Part shown: piece by piece, positions 15,353 to 23,439 of the stretch
Position numbering within the stretch: the stretch's first letter is position 1
Layout of the letters: each line of letters opens with the position of its first letter
Assembly: GCA_021731025.1 (NCBI GenBank)
Contig: JAKFYD010000053.1
Coordinates: 1 to 40,375 of the forward strand
Direction: 5' to 3'
Length of the DNA: 40,375 nt
Source of the DNA: Pseudobdellovibrionaceae bacterium
GTDB taxonomy: Bacteria; Bdellovibrionota; Bdellovibrionia; Bdellovibrionales; Bdellovibrionaceae
Made by a program: the position numbers and the translations under genes
Notes under the pieces: generated by a model
What the model was told of the DNA's origin: nothing
The model's input: the letters and a program-made list of their open reading frames with translations, nothing else
Database searches by the model: none

Positions 15353-17002
15353 ATGAAATTCACGAACTTACAACAAAAGTGGACTTTAACCACAGGTTTG
15401 ATGATCGCTTTGGGATTTAGTTTCTCGATGCACTTCTCACCTAAATCAGGACCTGAGTACGCTCAACTGGGCGCAGCTCAAGAACAAATCGAGCCGGTGA
15501 TGTTGGCTCAGGACAAAAAGCTGCAGGTCACACATATGAGTAGTGAAAATAAATTGCCTCCTCCCCCAACTGTTGTTGATAAAAAAGAAGAAGCAAAAAA
15601 AACTGAAGCCAATGTATTTCCTGTTTGGATCAATCGGGAAAGTGAGATGCAACAAATCAAGTTTGAGACTTCAGACCAAGCTGGCAAAACCAAAGTGACC
15701 TTCCCTGTTTGTAAAGTGGAAGCCACACAAAAAAATCAAAACTGTCCAACAGGAACTTGTGGAACAAAAAGCCAATTAATGGATGTTGATATGAACAGCG
15801 GTATCAGCGAACTGGTGAATGTCTTTGCTGCGACCTATGGAAAGTGTGCTACTGAAGAAGCAAAGACAGCTTCTCCTGTTACCACTCCAGCAAACAATGC
15901 TGAAGTTAAATCTTCAACAACGACAACAGTAGCTGCAACAGAAGTTTCTGAAGAAGATAAACACAAAGCTGTTTTTGATAAAGTGCGAGCTAAGTGTGAC
16001 AAAGAATCAAAAGAGAGCCGTATTGATTGCCGCATTAATGAATTAACAAAATTATTATCTGACTCTAAAGTGGTTTATACAAAATCAGTGGTCCTAGATT
16101 TCTTTAAAACTCAAATTGAGGAACCTATGAAAAATTCTTTAGGTTCGTATGATTACACTAATCCTTTTGCTCAACACGAATATGTCGAAAAAACACGTGA
16201 CCTGGCTAACAAAATCAAAGAGATGCAAGAAGAAATCGGTAGCTCTTACTCTTACCTTCGTGAAAGAATTGCTAACATGAGTGTTCGCGCCATTGCCGAA
16301 AAAGCTCTCGAAGTTAATACTTACCGCCACACAGGACAAGTTGGTTTGGAAAGCGCAGCTCTCGGCCAACTTCAAATCATGAATCAACTTTTACCCGCTT
16401 CAAACCGAATAGGCTTGATGTCTGCAATGAGCAACGAAATGGTGAAACTGAATCCCCTCTATGCGAGCAATATGTACAGCTCTGTGGGAAGCCTTGGAAA
16501 TAATATCTTCAATAACATTTCTCGAATTGCTGATATGGATTCTTATAGTGCTCAATCTCTTCTAACGACAGGACTTATCGGCTTAGATAGCTGGAACTAT
16601 CAAAGAGGTGCTCTAACTTCATTGGATTTAGTTCCACAGTTACATCGTTTGGGAATCGATGACGGCAGCATCTTATTATCCGATCGATTATCTGGCCGAG
16701 GACGACGCGGAAATGTTTTTGATCGTGGCGGTCTTTTCGGTTCGGGTCGCTTGGGATTAAATGATTCAAGCATGGGAAGTCGACGCGGCGGTCGCCGAGG
16801 GACAGGTGGTTCTTTGAGTTCAAGCTTTTTCCGAAATGATTCGGGTGTAATAGGTAATCGCTTGGGTTTAAGCACCGATGGACTTTTAGGTCAGCCGCAA
16901 GTTTACCAAACTGGTTTCAGCGCTGTTGGGAACAATTATCTTCCCCAAACTCAACGATCAGTTTTAAGCGGATCTCGTTTAATGCGCGGCAATCGCTTCT
17001 AA
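15353..17002 (+). CDS. Large secreted or membrane-anchored protein with RG-rich C-terminal region, unknown function
   Basis: Not recognised. The 549-residue product has an N-terminal hydrophobic segment (about 11-28) that may be a signal peptide or anchor, a Pro/Lys/Glu and Ser/Thr-rich stretch with clustered Cys (about 120-165, NQNCPTGTCGTK), a helical middle (about 200-420) and a C-terminal region rich in Arg, Gly and Ser (about 450-500, SGRGRRGNVFDRGG, SMGSRRGGRRGTGG) that ends in RGNRF. RG-rich tracts often bind nucleic acids or acidic polymers, but here they sit on a probably exported protein. AGGAGG precedes the ATG by six bases, and a terminator-like hairpin follows the stop. Confidence 0.7.
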   Translation: MKFTNLQQKWTLTTGLMIALGFSFSMHFSPKSGPEYAQLGAAQEQIEPVMLAQDKKLQVTHMSSENKLPPPPTVVDKKEEAKKTEANVFPVWINRESEMQQIKFETSDQAGKTKVTFPVCKVEATQKNQNCPTGTCGTKSQLMDVDMNSGISELVNVFAATYGKCATEEAKTASPVTTPANNAEVKSSTTTTVAATEVSEEDKHKAVFDKVRAKCDKESKESRIDCRINELTKLLSDSKVVYTKSVVLDFFKTQIEEPMKNSLGSYDYTNPFAQHEYVEKTRDLANKIKEMQEEIGSSYSYLRERIANMSVRAIAEKALEVNTYRHTGQVGLESAALGQLQIMNQLLPASNRIGLMSAMSNEMVKLNPLYASNMYSSVGSLGNNIFNNISRIADMDSYSAQSLLTTGLIGLDSWNYQRGALTSLDLVPQLHRLGIDDGSILLSDRLSGRGRRGNVFDRGGLFGSGRLGLNDSSMGSRRGGRRGTGGSLSSSFFRNDSGVIGNRLGLSTDGLLGQPQVYQTGFSAVGNNYLPQTQRSVLSGSRLMRGNRF

Positions 17003-17031
17003 ACAAATAAATATTTAATTCAATTTCCTCC

Positions 17032-17055
17032 ACGGGTTCATGACGAGCCCGTTTT
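17032..17055 (+). terminator. Candidate intrinsic terminator of the 15353 gene
   Basis: ACGGG (17032-17036) pairs with CCCGT (17048-17052) around a loop, and TTTT follows directly. It begins 30 bases after the stop codon. The stem is short, so confidence is moderate. Confidence 0.5.
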
Positions 17056-17105
17056 GGCATTTCCGAACGCAGAGATTTAAATTTTTAGTGCGATTGGATA
17101 TAATA

Positions 17106-17129
17106 CCCGGGAGTCTCACGACTCCCGGG
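17106..17129. terminator. Strong hairpin between convergent genes (likely bidirectional terminator)
   Basis: CCCGGGAGT (17106-17114) and ACTCCCGGG (17121-17129) form a perfect nine-base, GC-rich stem with a six-base loop. On the minus strand it is followed by TATTATAT, so it may end the porin-operon transcript. On the plus strand it backs up the hairpin at 17032. It lacks a long T run in either direction. Confidence 0.55.
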
Positions 17130-17200
17130 CCCTGCTCACCGCCACAAGATCAGATCATTAAGCCATCACAGATGTCGAACAAAGATGCAATCGTGCTGAA

Positions 17201-18682
17201 TCAAAAGCTGATGGCGGCTTTCGATGAAAACCCATAAGTAAAACTGTTATTTGAGCCAGGTACAGCATCATTTTTGAAGGCTCCACCGGGGAACAAAAGA
17301 CCGATTTGGTTAACCCATTGAACTCGTTCACGAGGTTTGTAAACGAACTCGATATCCCATTCGAAACCTAAAGATTTATTAAAAGCAACACCCGACAATG
17401 GATTCGCCACAAGATTCGCGTAAGTGATGGTGTTCACGAGATCCAATTTATCATTCCAAATGTATTTCACTCGAGGTGAAATGTAGAAAGTATTGCTGAT
17501 CGCTTCGTCATCGAGAGACGTCGCTAAGCCTTTTCTTACATGAGTCGCGGAGCCAGTAGTTCCACCTGGATCATACTGATCACGAATCAATCCCGTTCTT
17601 AAAGCATCATAAGAACCTAAACGATGATTGAAGAGCAAGAAAGCCACATTGTAGTTGCGATCAAAGTGAAAACTTTCGTAATCAACCGTGTCTGGGTTGT
17701 CCCCTGTTGCAAAACCAAAATGCATTCTCCAGTCCCATTTGGATTGGGGACGTGGGAAATAAAGTTCAGAAGCAATACCGTAGGCGTTCCATCGAACTCC
17801 TTGGCCATTTTTCACAACGCCCAAATCTCCATTGACGAAACCAGCTTCAACTTTAAATCCAAAAGGATCCCAAGATTTTCCCAAAACAAAACTGGTTTTC
17901 TGAAAAGAAATATCAGTGCGATTTGTGTTATCGACACTAATGCCGTTGGGATTATTGTTAGGATTAGCTCCGGTATTTATTGGCACGTCATTAACTTCAG
18001 CGCTGCCTTTTCTTCTTTCCAACATCACGCCGATGAGATTTCCTGTATCAGGTCTGTCGTACTCCACCAAGAAAGATTCCGATTGCAACACTCCACCTTG
18101 AGATAAAACAGGATCATAAATTCTTGCAATCATCGGCATGTACTTCACATTATCGATTAGGAATTTAAATGAAACCATATCCATAACTGTGGCGTAGTGA
18201 TCAAAAGGTCCTTGGCCTGAATTGTAATTGATCCCTAATCCGAAATGAAATGGGGCGCGACCGATCACTAAAGATCCGTACTCTTGGTTCACATTCAAAT
18301 ACAGCTGACTGACTTTTAAATACTGAGAGTCTGGCGCTTTCGAAGTGGCATTCGAGTTGGCCACATTTGTTGTACTTGTGTTTGAATTCCCCGAACCCCA
18401 TTGCTGACCGAACTGAGTGTTTTGATAAGCTGGATCTGTGTTCGGTAAAACATCCAAACGTGTGTGAATATTAATTCCATCGGAAGCAATAATTTTTCCA
18501 TCAAGGCCAAGATAATTAAGACCGTAAGCCTTGCGCTCATGAGGAGTCGCTAAACTTGGTCGATCAACCTCTGTCCACTCGAAACGGTAAGTGCCTGTAA
18601 AATCCATGGCCACAGCCAAAGATTGCTGAGCACCTAACAAACACACCAAATGAACCATACTTTTAAAATAATTTTTTGCCAT
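17201..18682 (-). CDS. Outer-membrane porin-like beta-barrel protein
   Basis: A 493-residue exported protein. A signal peptide (cleavage near AVA-25) is followed by amphipathic strands typical of a large barrel: FTGTYRFEWTEVD, SLVIGRAPFHFGLGINYN, YGIASELYFPRPQ, KWDWRMHFGFATG and a final YGFSSKAAISF ending in Phe, the barrel-assembly signature. Size would fit a 16- to 18-stranded channel. No named porin family is certain; the overall look resembles alginate-export/OprD-like single-chain barrels. AAGGA overlaps the stop of the GroES-like gene ten bases upstream, so the two share a transcript. Substrate unknown. Confidence 0.72.
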   Translation of the reverse strand: MAKNYFKSMVHLVCLLGAQQSLAVAMDFTGTYRFEWTEVDRPSLATPHERKAYGLNYLGLDGKIIASDGINIHTRLDVLPNTDPAYQNTQFGQQWGSGNSNTSTTNVANSNATSKAPDSQYLKVSQLYLNVNQEYGSLVIGRAPFHFGLGINYNSGQGPFDHYATVMDMVSFKFLIDNVKYMPMIARIYDPVLSQGGVLQSESFLVEYDRPDTGNLIGVMLERRKGSAEVNDVPINTGANPNNNPNGISVDNTNRTDISFQKTSFVLGKSWDPFGFKVEAGFVNGDLGVVKNGQGVRWNAYGIASELYFPRPQSKWDWRMHFGFATGDNPDTVDYESFHFDRNYNVAFLLFNHRLGSYDALRTGLIRDQYDPGGTTGSATHVRKGLATSLDDEAISNTFYISPRVKYIWNDKLDLVNTITYANLVANPLSGVAFNKSLGFEWDIEFVYKPRERVQWVNQIGLLFPGGAFKNDAVPGSNNSFTYGFSSKAAISF

Positions 18683-18692
18683 AGCTTTTTCC

Positions 18693-19247
18693 TTACGACG
18701 TCAAGATTCCCATCACTTCACTTTCGCGAAGGAGAATCAGTGTTTCACCTAACAAATCGATCTTTGATCCTGCATACTCTGCAAAGACCACTTTGTCTCC
18801 TATTTGCACATCCATTGGTCTAATTTTTCCGTGAGCATCACGATGTCCTCGTCCAACTGCAACTGCGACCCCTTGTTTATTACCCGTCACATCAGATGCC
18901 GTATCGGGAATATACAAACCCCCCGCTGTTCTTTTCTCGCCTTCAATGATTTGCACCATCAAACGATCATCCAGCGGAGTCACAAATTCATTCCATTTCA
19001 CGGAAGACTTTTTAGAAGCCTTCGGTGAAGCCAACTTCATCGATGTCGTCGAAGTTGTTTTTTTTGTTTTGGCTTTCGCTTTAACAGCTGGCGCTTTTTT
19101 TGCGGCTTTTTTAACAGAGGGCGAGGGCTTTTTAGCGGCGCGAGCTGAAACTTTTTTCACAACTGATTTCTTCGCAGGAGTTTTTTTCTTTGCAGCCGCT
19201 TTTTTAACTTTCTTACCTTTGGCCACGCTTGCCCCTTTCTTCTTCAT
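18693..19247 (-). CDS. GroES-like (Cpn10) protein with histone H1-like lysine/alanine-rich N-terminal tail
   Basis: A 184-residue protein in two parts. Residues 1 to about 84 are an extremely basic Lys/Ala/Pro/Ser tail with units such as AKKKTPAKKS, AKKPSPSVKKAAKK and APAVKAKAKTKK, like histone H1 or bacterial H1-like proteins. Residues about 88-183 form a complete GroES fold: VTPLDDRLMVQ, mobile-loop AGGLYIPDTAS, KQGVAVAVGRG, MDVQIGDKVVFAEYAGSKI and LILLRESEVMGIL. I start at the ATG at 19247; an upstream in-frame ATG at 19295 would add 16 non-tail residues and increase overlap with the preceding gene. No groEL is adjacent. It could be a nucleoid- or RNA-associated co-chaperonin; that is inference. 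Confidence 0.85.
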   Translation of the reverse strand: MKKKGASVAKGKKVKKAAAKKKTPAKKSVVKKVSARAAKKPSPSVKKAAKKAPAVKAKAKTKKTTSTTSMKLASPKASKKSSVKWNEFVTPLDDRLMVQIIEGEKRTAGGLYIPDTASDVTGNKQGVAVAVGRGHRDAHGKIRPMDVQIGDKVVFAEYAGSKIDLLGETLILLRESEVMGILTS

Positions 19248-19488
19248 AATATTTTTTGTACAAAATATCCCATTCTGGCGTGTTTTCCAGGACATTTCTT
19301 TTCAACGAAGCCACTTTTTCTCGAGCTCGTCGATCAATTTCTTCATCTTCAGCCACAAAATCAGCAATGGCTCTTTTGGCTGCGCGCAAAGCGTGATCAT
19401 CGTCACTGAAATCCACGATGTCATCGCCCCACACGGCATCTGTCACTAAGTGGGCCCAGTGGCTTTGGCGATCTTCCGACAAAATCAC
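19213..19488 (-). CDS. DUF507-type protein, C-terminal-half homologue
   Basis: A 91-residue soluble, acidic protein of unknown function. The segment DFVAEDEEIDRRAREKVASL followed by ENTPEWDILYKKYYEEERGK matches what I recall of the second half of DUF507 proteins (IDREAR...L...G...Y). Its ATG overlaps the stop of the 92-residue partner by four bases, and its 3' end overlaps the start chosen for the GroES-like gene by 35 bases. In many related bacteria DUF507 is a single protein of about 175-185 residues, so here the family appears as two separately encoded halves. No membrane segment or signal peptide. Confidence 0.68.
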   Translation of the reverse strand: MILSEDRQSHWAHLVTDAVWGDDIVDFSDDDHALRAAKRAIADFVAEDEEIDRRAREKVASLKRNVLENTPEWDILYKKYYEEERGKRGQR

Positions 19489-19763
19489 AGAATCACCTTC
19501 TTTTCTTTAGCAATTTTTTTCTTCAAAATAGGGTACATCTTATAGCGCTGGAATTCACCAGGATTGCTGCGTTCGAGCTCATCCAGCATGCGATTCACTT
19601 CACGCTCAAGATCCTGTTCTTTTTGCAGATCTTTTTTCAATTCTTCAATCATGCGAGCGAGAACTTTTTTCTCTTCGACCTTAAAAGTAATTAAGTTTTG
19701 TTTTTTCCATTGATCTAAAACTTTTTGTGCGATCACTTCAATTTGAAGCTGAGTCAATTTCAT
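19485..19763 (-). CDS. DUF507-type protein, N-terminal-half homologue
   Basis: A 92-residue charged helical protein starting MKLTQLQIEVIAQKVLDQW, like the beginning of DUF507 proteins. The Leu/Glu/Lys-rich centre (ARMIEELKKDLQKEQDLERE) probably forms a coiled coil. It is first in the operon with its 91-residue partner (ATGA overlap), the GroES-like gene and the porin-like gene. Only 34 bases separate its start from the divergent penicillin-binding protein gene, so their promoters must overlap or lie in coding DNA. A GAGGA site stands 11 bases from the ATG. Function unknown. Confidence 0.7.
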   Translation of the reverse strand: MKLTQLQIEVIAQKVLDQWKKQNLITFKVEEKKVLARMIEELKKDLQKEQDLEREVNRMLDELERSNPGEFQRYKMYPILKKKIAKEKKVIL

Positions 19764-19791
19764 TGTGAAAACTGTCCTCTTCCACTAGTAT
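19763..19791 (+). promoter_or_regulatory. Sigma-70-type promoter giving a leaderless PBP transcript
   Basis: TTGTGA (19763-19768) and TAGTAT (19786-19791) are separated by exactly 17 bases. The ATG of the PBP gene begins seven bases after the -10, where transcription would be expected to start. No ribosome-binding site precedes the ATG, so the message is predicted to be leaderless. The -35 overlaps the start codon of the divergent DUF507 gene. Confidence 0.5.
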
Positions 19792-19797
19792 AGGCCT

Positions 19798-22128
19798 ATG
19801 TTACGAAAACGATTAAAGACTATTTTACTGGTGTTTACAACACTTCTGACGCTAATGATCATCGTGGGTGTGGTGTCCTTCCTGAGTTTCAAGAAGGAGC
19901 TGTCAGAAAAGCTCGAAGCAAAAAAATACATTTTACCAACCGAATATTACGCAGCACCCGTCAGTTTTAAAGCAAAAATGCTCTATTCACGAGAAGCTGT
20001 CGAAGATCTTCTCTTAAAAAGAAATTATCGCCGCCGCAACATTCAGCAAAGTCTTTTACCAGGCGATTTTTTGACGGGCCAACCCATTGAATGTGCCACT
20101 CGCATGCAGGTGGAAATCCCTGACACCACCAGTGGCTGTCTTGGCTTTTCCATCAAGGAAAATTCAGAAATCACGGCTGGAGCACATCTCGAAGATACCA
20201 TTGATAAAAATATCCAATGGATTCTTTTTACTGAAAACACATCGATACTTTCTGTTCATCTAGGAATTCCGGCGCGCACGACGGTCGATGTTTCCCTTCG
20301 CCCTCCCCTACTTGCTCAATACATTGGCAATATTCCCGTCATGCAAGAAGCCGTTAATATCAGCCAAATTCCTCCGGCCTGCCTGAACGCGGTGATGGCT
20401 ATTGAAGACACTCAGTTTTTAGAGCACAGCGGTTTTAGTTTCACGGGATTAGTTCGAGCTTTTATCAAAAATGTTACAGGTGGACGTCGTCAAGGCGGAA
20501 GCACTATCACTCAACAGTTAGTTAAAAATTACTTTCTGAGCAGCGAGCGAACTTACAAAAGAAAAATTAACGAATTATTTTTTTCCATACTTCTTGAGTC
20601 AAAATTTGATAAAGACCAAATTTTGGAAATGTACGTCAACATTATTTACATGGGACAGAATGGTCCCTTCCAAGTGATCGGATTTCCAGCGGCTTCTCAA
20701 TATTATTTTCAAAAGGCGGTCTCGGACCTCAATCTGTCCGAGTGCGCGACTTTAGCCGCTATCCTGAATGGGCCCGGAGTTTACGATCCCTTTCGAAAAC
20801 CCGATAAAGCCATAGCTCGTCGCAATTTAGTTTTAGAAAAAATGAAGGAACTTAAATTTATTTCTGAATTTGAGTTCACAGCTGCGACTCAAATTGCTCT
20901 TCCAACTAAAGCTGCGGCGAAAGCTTCGGAAACCGCTCCCTATTTTATTGATGCCGTCAGAAAGCAACTCAGGGATTTAAAAATGTCGGGCGAGGGCGCA
21001 AAAATCTACACCAGCTTGGATCTCGAAGCTCAGCAAGAAGCTCAACACGCTTTGCAAAGTCATCTGAATAATTTAGAAAAAAACGTTAAAAGTATAAAAC
21101 TAAAAAAAGAAAAGGGTCATCATCTTGAAGGGGTGGTTCTTTCAGGAGACGCCGAGACCGGCTTGATCAGCGTTGTCGTGGGGGGACGGTCTTTCCGCAT
21201 GACTCAATTTAATCGAGCCCTTGATGGTCACCGACAAGTGGGTTCCATCATGAAACCTTTCGTTTACTTGACCGCTCTTTCCCAGCAAGAAAATGAAAAT
21301 AAAAATTTTAGCCCAACCAGTTTACTGAATGATGAAAAATTCGAAATTAAATATGAAGGCCAAAAATGGGCCCCAGAAAATTACACTCAAAAATTTTACG
21401 GCTTTGTCCCTATGTTTTACGCTTTAAAAAATAGTTTGAACGCTTCAACGGCTTCGTTGGGATTAAAAGTTGGATTAGATAAAATCATCACGACCGCAAA
21501 TACGCTGGGTTTGCAATCTCCCATGAAAGCTTTGCCTTCTTTGGTTCTTGGTTCTTTTGAAATGTATCCGAAAGAAGTTCTGCAAGCCTACATGACAATC
21601 ACAAACTTGGGACAAAAACCAAATTTAAGTTTTATCCGCAAAGTTGTTGATGCGGACGGAAAAGATGTTTTCGAACATGTTCCCCAAAGGACACCCGTCT
21701 ATGATCCTATCGATACAGCGGTGTTGGTGGGAATGATGAAGCAAACTGTTCTTACAGGAACAGCTCGTGCCGTCACTCTCAGTGGGTTTACTCATCCCGC
21801 CGCTGGAAAAACGGGAACCACTAGTGATTATAAAGATGCATGGTTCGTTGGATTCACTCCTCACTTAACGACTCTGGTGTGGGTCGGTTACGATGGCAAT
21901 GAACCGACCCGACTCACAGGGGGAAGTGGTGCCGTTCCGGTGTGGGTGCAATTCATGAAAAAGACCGCTACGGTTTATCCCGCCGAAGATTTCAGTTGGC
22001 CCGAAGGAACAGTGAAAATGACTTTATCTCCGGAACAACTTGAAAAAATAGGTGCAGTTAAAGAAGAGGAAGATCGTCAGCCCATCGAATTGATTTTTAG
22101 ACAAGGCACTGAACCTAGCGATTTATAA
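19798..22128 (+). CDS. mrcB: Class A penicillin-binding protein (PBP1b-like, bifunctional)
   Basis: Peptidoglycan polymerase and cross-linker of 776 residues. A short cytoplasmic end and one transmembrane helix (about 9-30) precede a UB2H-like region (about 45-140). The GT51 glycosyltransferase domain has catalytic Glu203 in MAIEDTQFLEHSGFS, GGSTITQQLVKNYFL, KRKINELFFSILLE and the second Glu in ILEMYVNIIYMGQ. The transpeptidase domain has Ser483-x-x-Lys486 (GSIMKPF), Ser546-Leu-Asn548 and Lys671-Thr-Gly (KTGTTSDYKDAW). Domain order is that of PBP1b. No ribosome site is visible; the message is probably leaderless. The 3' end overlaps the convergent MBL gene by six bases. Symbol given by resemblance to mrcB/ponB. 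Confidence 0.92.
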   Translation: MLRKRLKTILLVFTTLLTLMIIVGVVSFLSFKKELSEKLEAKKYILPTEYYAAPVSFKAKMLYSREAVEDLLLKRNYRRRNIQQSLLPGDFLTGQPIECATRMQVEIPDTTSGCLGFSIKENSEITAGAHLEDTIDKNIQWILFTENTSILSVHLGIPARTTVDVSLRPPLLAQYIGNIPVMQEAVNISQIPPACLNAVMAIEDTQFLEHSGFSFTGLVRAFIKNVTGGRRQGGSTITQQLVKNYFLSSERTYKRKINELFFSILLESKFDKDQILEMYVNIIYMGQNGPFQVIGFPAASQYYFQKAVSDLNLSECATLAAILNGPGVYDPFRKPDKAIARRNLVLEKMKELKFISEFEFTAATQIALPTKAAAKASETAPYFIDAVRKQLRDLKMSGEGAKIYTSLDLEAQQEAQHALQSHLNNLEKNVKSIKLKKEKGHHLEGVVLSGDAETGLISVVVGGRSFRMTQFNRALDGHRQVGSIMKPFVYLTALSQQENENKNFSPTSLLNDEKFEIKYEGQKWAPENYTQKFYGFVPMFYALKNSLNASTASLGLKVGLDKIITTANTLGLQSPMKALPSLVLGSFEMYPKEVLQAYMTITNLGQKPNLSFIRKVVDADGKDVFEHVPQRTPVYDPIDTAVLVGMMKQTVLTGTARAVTLSGFTHPAAGKTGTTSDYKDAWFVGFTPHLTTLVWVGYDGNEPTRLTGGSGAVPVWVQFMKKTATVYPAEDFSWPEGTVKMTLSPEQLEKIGAVKEEEDRQPIELIFRQGTEPSDL

Positions 22129-23106
22129 GATCACTTCGAGACCATCGTAAGCAAAATCCCACTTCACTTCACCAATGGGTTCGTTACTTTGTTTGGCGTG
22201 CTGTAGGCGCCAGTTGTAGTACTCCATTGTCTGCTGACGAATTTCATGAATCTGTTGGATACTGGCTCCAGGGTCATGATGAGCAAATAAAATTTGCTTT
22301 ATATTTTCGCGAAAAGCGATGTCCAAGCCAATCTGTGCAGCACTGTGCCCCCAATTCGCTTTTTCGGCGAGCTCGGGAAATGTGTATTGAGCATCGAAAT
22401 ACATCAAGTCGACATTTTGATACAAAGGCAAATCAGGGCCCAGCTCTTCGCGACTGACTCGGGTGCCCTCGGTGTCCACGCAGTGAGAATAAGTTTTATC
22501 TTTACAACTGATTTTGTAACCCCAACAAGGATCTGGATGATCAAGTTGGTAAGGAGTGACGTTGAGATCGCCCAACTGCAAAGTTTTATAAGGTTCAAGA
22601 ACATGGAAATGAACTTTGGCCGCTAAGGCTTCATAGGGCACCGGGAAGTAGGGTTTTTGAAACACCCCCCGAATTAATTTTTCCAAATCTTTTTGCACAC
22701 CATAATAGTGAATATTAGCTCCCGGCATGAAATGGGGAGTGAAAAAAGGCAAGCCGATCAAATGATCCCAATGAAAATGGGTCATGAAAATATGAAAGGG
22801 TCCGCGGGTTGAAGTGTGAGTTCTTCCACTCATCATTCTTTCGCTGAGAATACGAATTCCACTGCCACCATCGATGATCAGCTGTTGTTTCGATGATGAA
22901 ACTTCCACGCAAGTCGTGGCCGTCCCGTAACCACCCAAGTTAGGTACATCATAGTTCTCGATGAATTTTTGAATTTGCGAAGGCTCTTTTAAACCTGCAT
23001 TAAAAAAACTTCGCAGCACACCTTCAATGTGAGTAATCCAACCCTGCGGTGTTTTTGAAGAGGGCAAAGAGCCACGCACTCCCCAGTACTTGATGCTTAG
23101 AGACAT
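22123..23106 (-). CDS. MBL-fold metallo-hydrolase (PhnP/phosphodiesterase-like)
   Basis: Cytoplasmic metallo-beta-lactamase-fold protein of 327 residues. It opens with KYWGVRGSLPSS, the typical start of a subgroup that includes cyclic phosphodiesterases, then YGTATTCVEVSS and LIIDGGSGIRIL. The zinc motif is THFHWDHLIGLPFF (His110, His112, Asp114, His115). Later ligands are probably in LDHPDPCWG, CVDTEG and LFAHHDP. Such proteins hydrolyse phosphodiesters (cyclic ribose phosphates or cyclic nucleotides), but the substrate cannot be read from the sequence. A variable insertion (about 20-58) sits between the first strands. Single gene, convergent with the PBP. Confidence 0.8.
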   Translation of the reverse strand: MSLSIKYWGVRGSLPSSKTPQGWITHIEGVLRSFFNAGLKEPSQIQKFIENYDVPNLGGYGTATTCVEVSSSKQQLIIDGGSGIRILSERMMSGRTHTSTRGPFHIFMTHFHWDHLIGLPFFTPHFMPGANIHYYGVQKDLEKLIRGVFQKPYFPVPYEALAAKVHFHVLEPYKTLQLGDLNVTPYQLDHPDPCWGYKISCKDKTYSHCVDTEGTRVSREELGPDLPLYQNVDLMYFDAQYTFPELAEKANWGHSAAQIGLDIAFRENIKQILFAHHDPGASIQQIHEIRQQTMEYYNWRLQHAKQSNEPIGEVKWDFAYDGLEVIL

Positions 23107-23160
23107 ACCTCTACAGAATCTCTTACCCTTTCAGACTTCGCAAATTAAATTTAAGTAGGT

Positions 23161-23436
23161 TTAGTCGAGGTCGTAATTGATAGTCACCGAACTGGACTTT
23201 GGAAAAGTTTGGCAAGTTTTAATTCGTCGAGGATGCCCCTCGATTTCGTAACCCGAAATAACTTGGACCTCACCGCTTTCGACCTTAGCTTCGCAGCGAG
23301 AACAAACTCCTTCTAAACAAGAATAGGGCGGATCAAGTCGGTGAATCAGGGCACCATCGAGCAAAGTTACGCTTGGTTCAAGCTCAACTTCATTTTCTTG
23401 TTTATTAATTCGATAGATAACTTTCGTCGAGCTCAT
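23161..23436 (-). CDS. 2Fe-2S ferredoxin (plant/adrenodoxin-type fold)
   Basis: Electron carrier of 91 residues. Four cysteines in the order Cys40-x4-Cys45-x2-Cys48-x26-Cys75 (SCLEGVCSRCEAKV ... KTCQTF) define a [2Fe-2S] plant-type ferredoxin, as found in chlorophyllide/phenol hydroxylase reductases. There is no signal peptide, so it acts in the cytoplasm. It follows the membrane protein gene at 23440 by three bases, an odd pairing with exported proteins. A redox partner is not visible in the window; the radical SAM enzyme at 25037 needs an electron donor but lies on the other strand. Confidence 0.87.
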   Translation of the reverse strand: MSSTKVIYRINKQENEVELEPSVTLLDGALIHRLDPPYSCLEGVCSRCEAKVESGEVQVISGYEIEGHPRRIKTCQTFPKSSSVTINYDLD

Positions 23437-23439
23437 AAA

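Noticed and set aside
17040-17237. Plus-strand 65-codon frame after the RG-rich gene
   Set aside because: It runs through two hairpins and into the antisense end of the porin-like gene, with no ribosome site.
17624-18106. Plus-strand frame of 160 codons
   Set aside because: Antisense to the porin-like gene; composition is irregular and no start signal is present.
19248-19295. Sixteen-residue extension of the GroES-like protein
   Set aside because: Composition (MSWKTRQNGIF) does not match the Lys/Ala tail, and it lies inside the coding sequence of the preceding gene.
18946-19449. Long plus-strand reading frame of 167 codons that looks like a hydrophobic membrane protein
   Set aside because: It is the antisense of the Lys-rich tail of the GroES-like gene: Lys codons read backwards give Phe, producing false transmembrane segments. 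No ribosome site, and the minus-strand GroES match is decisive.
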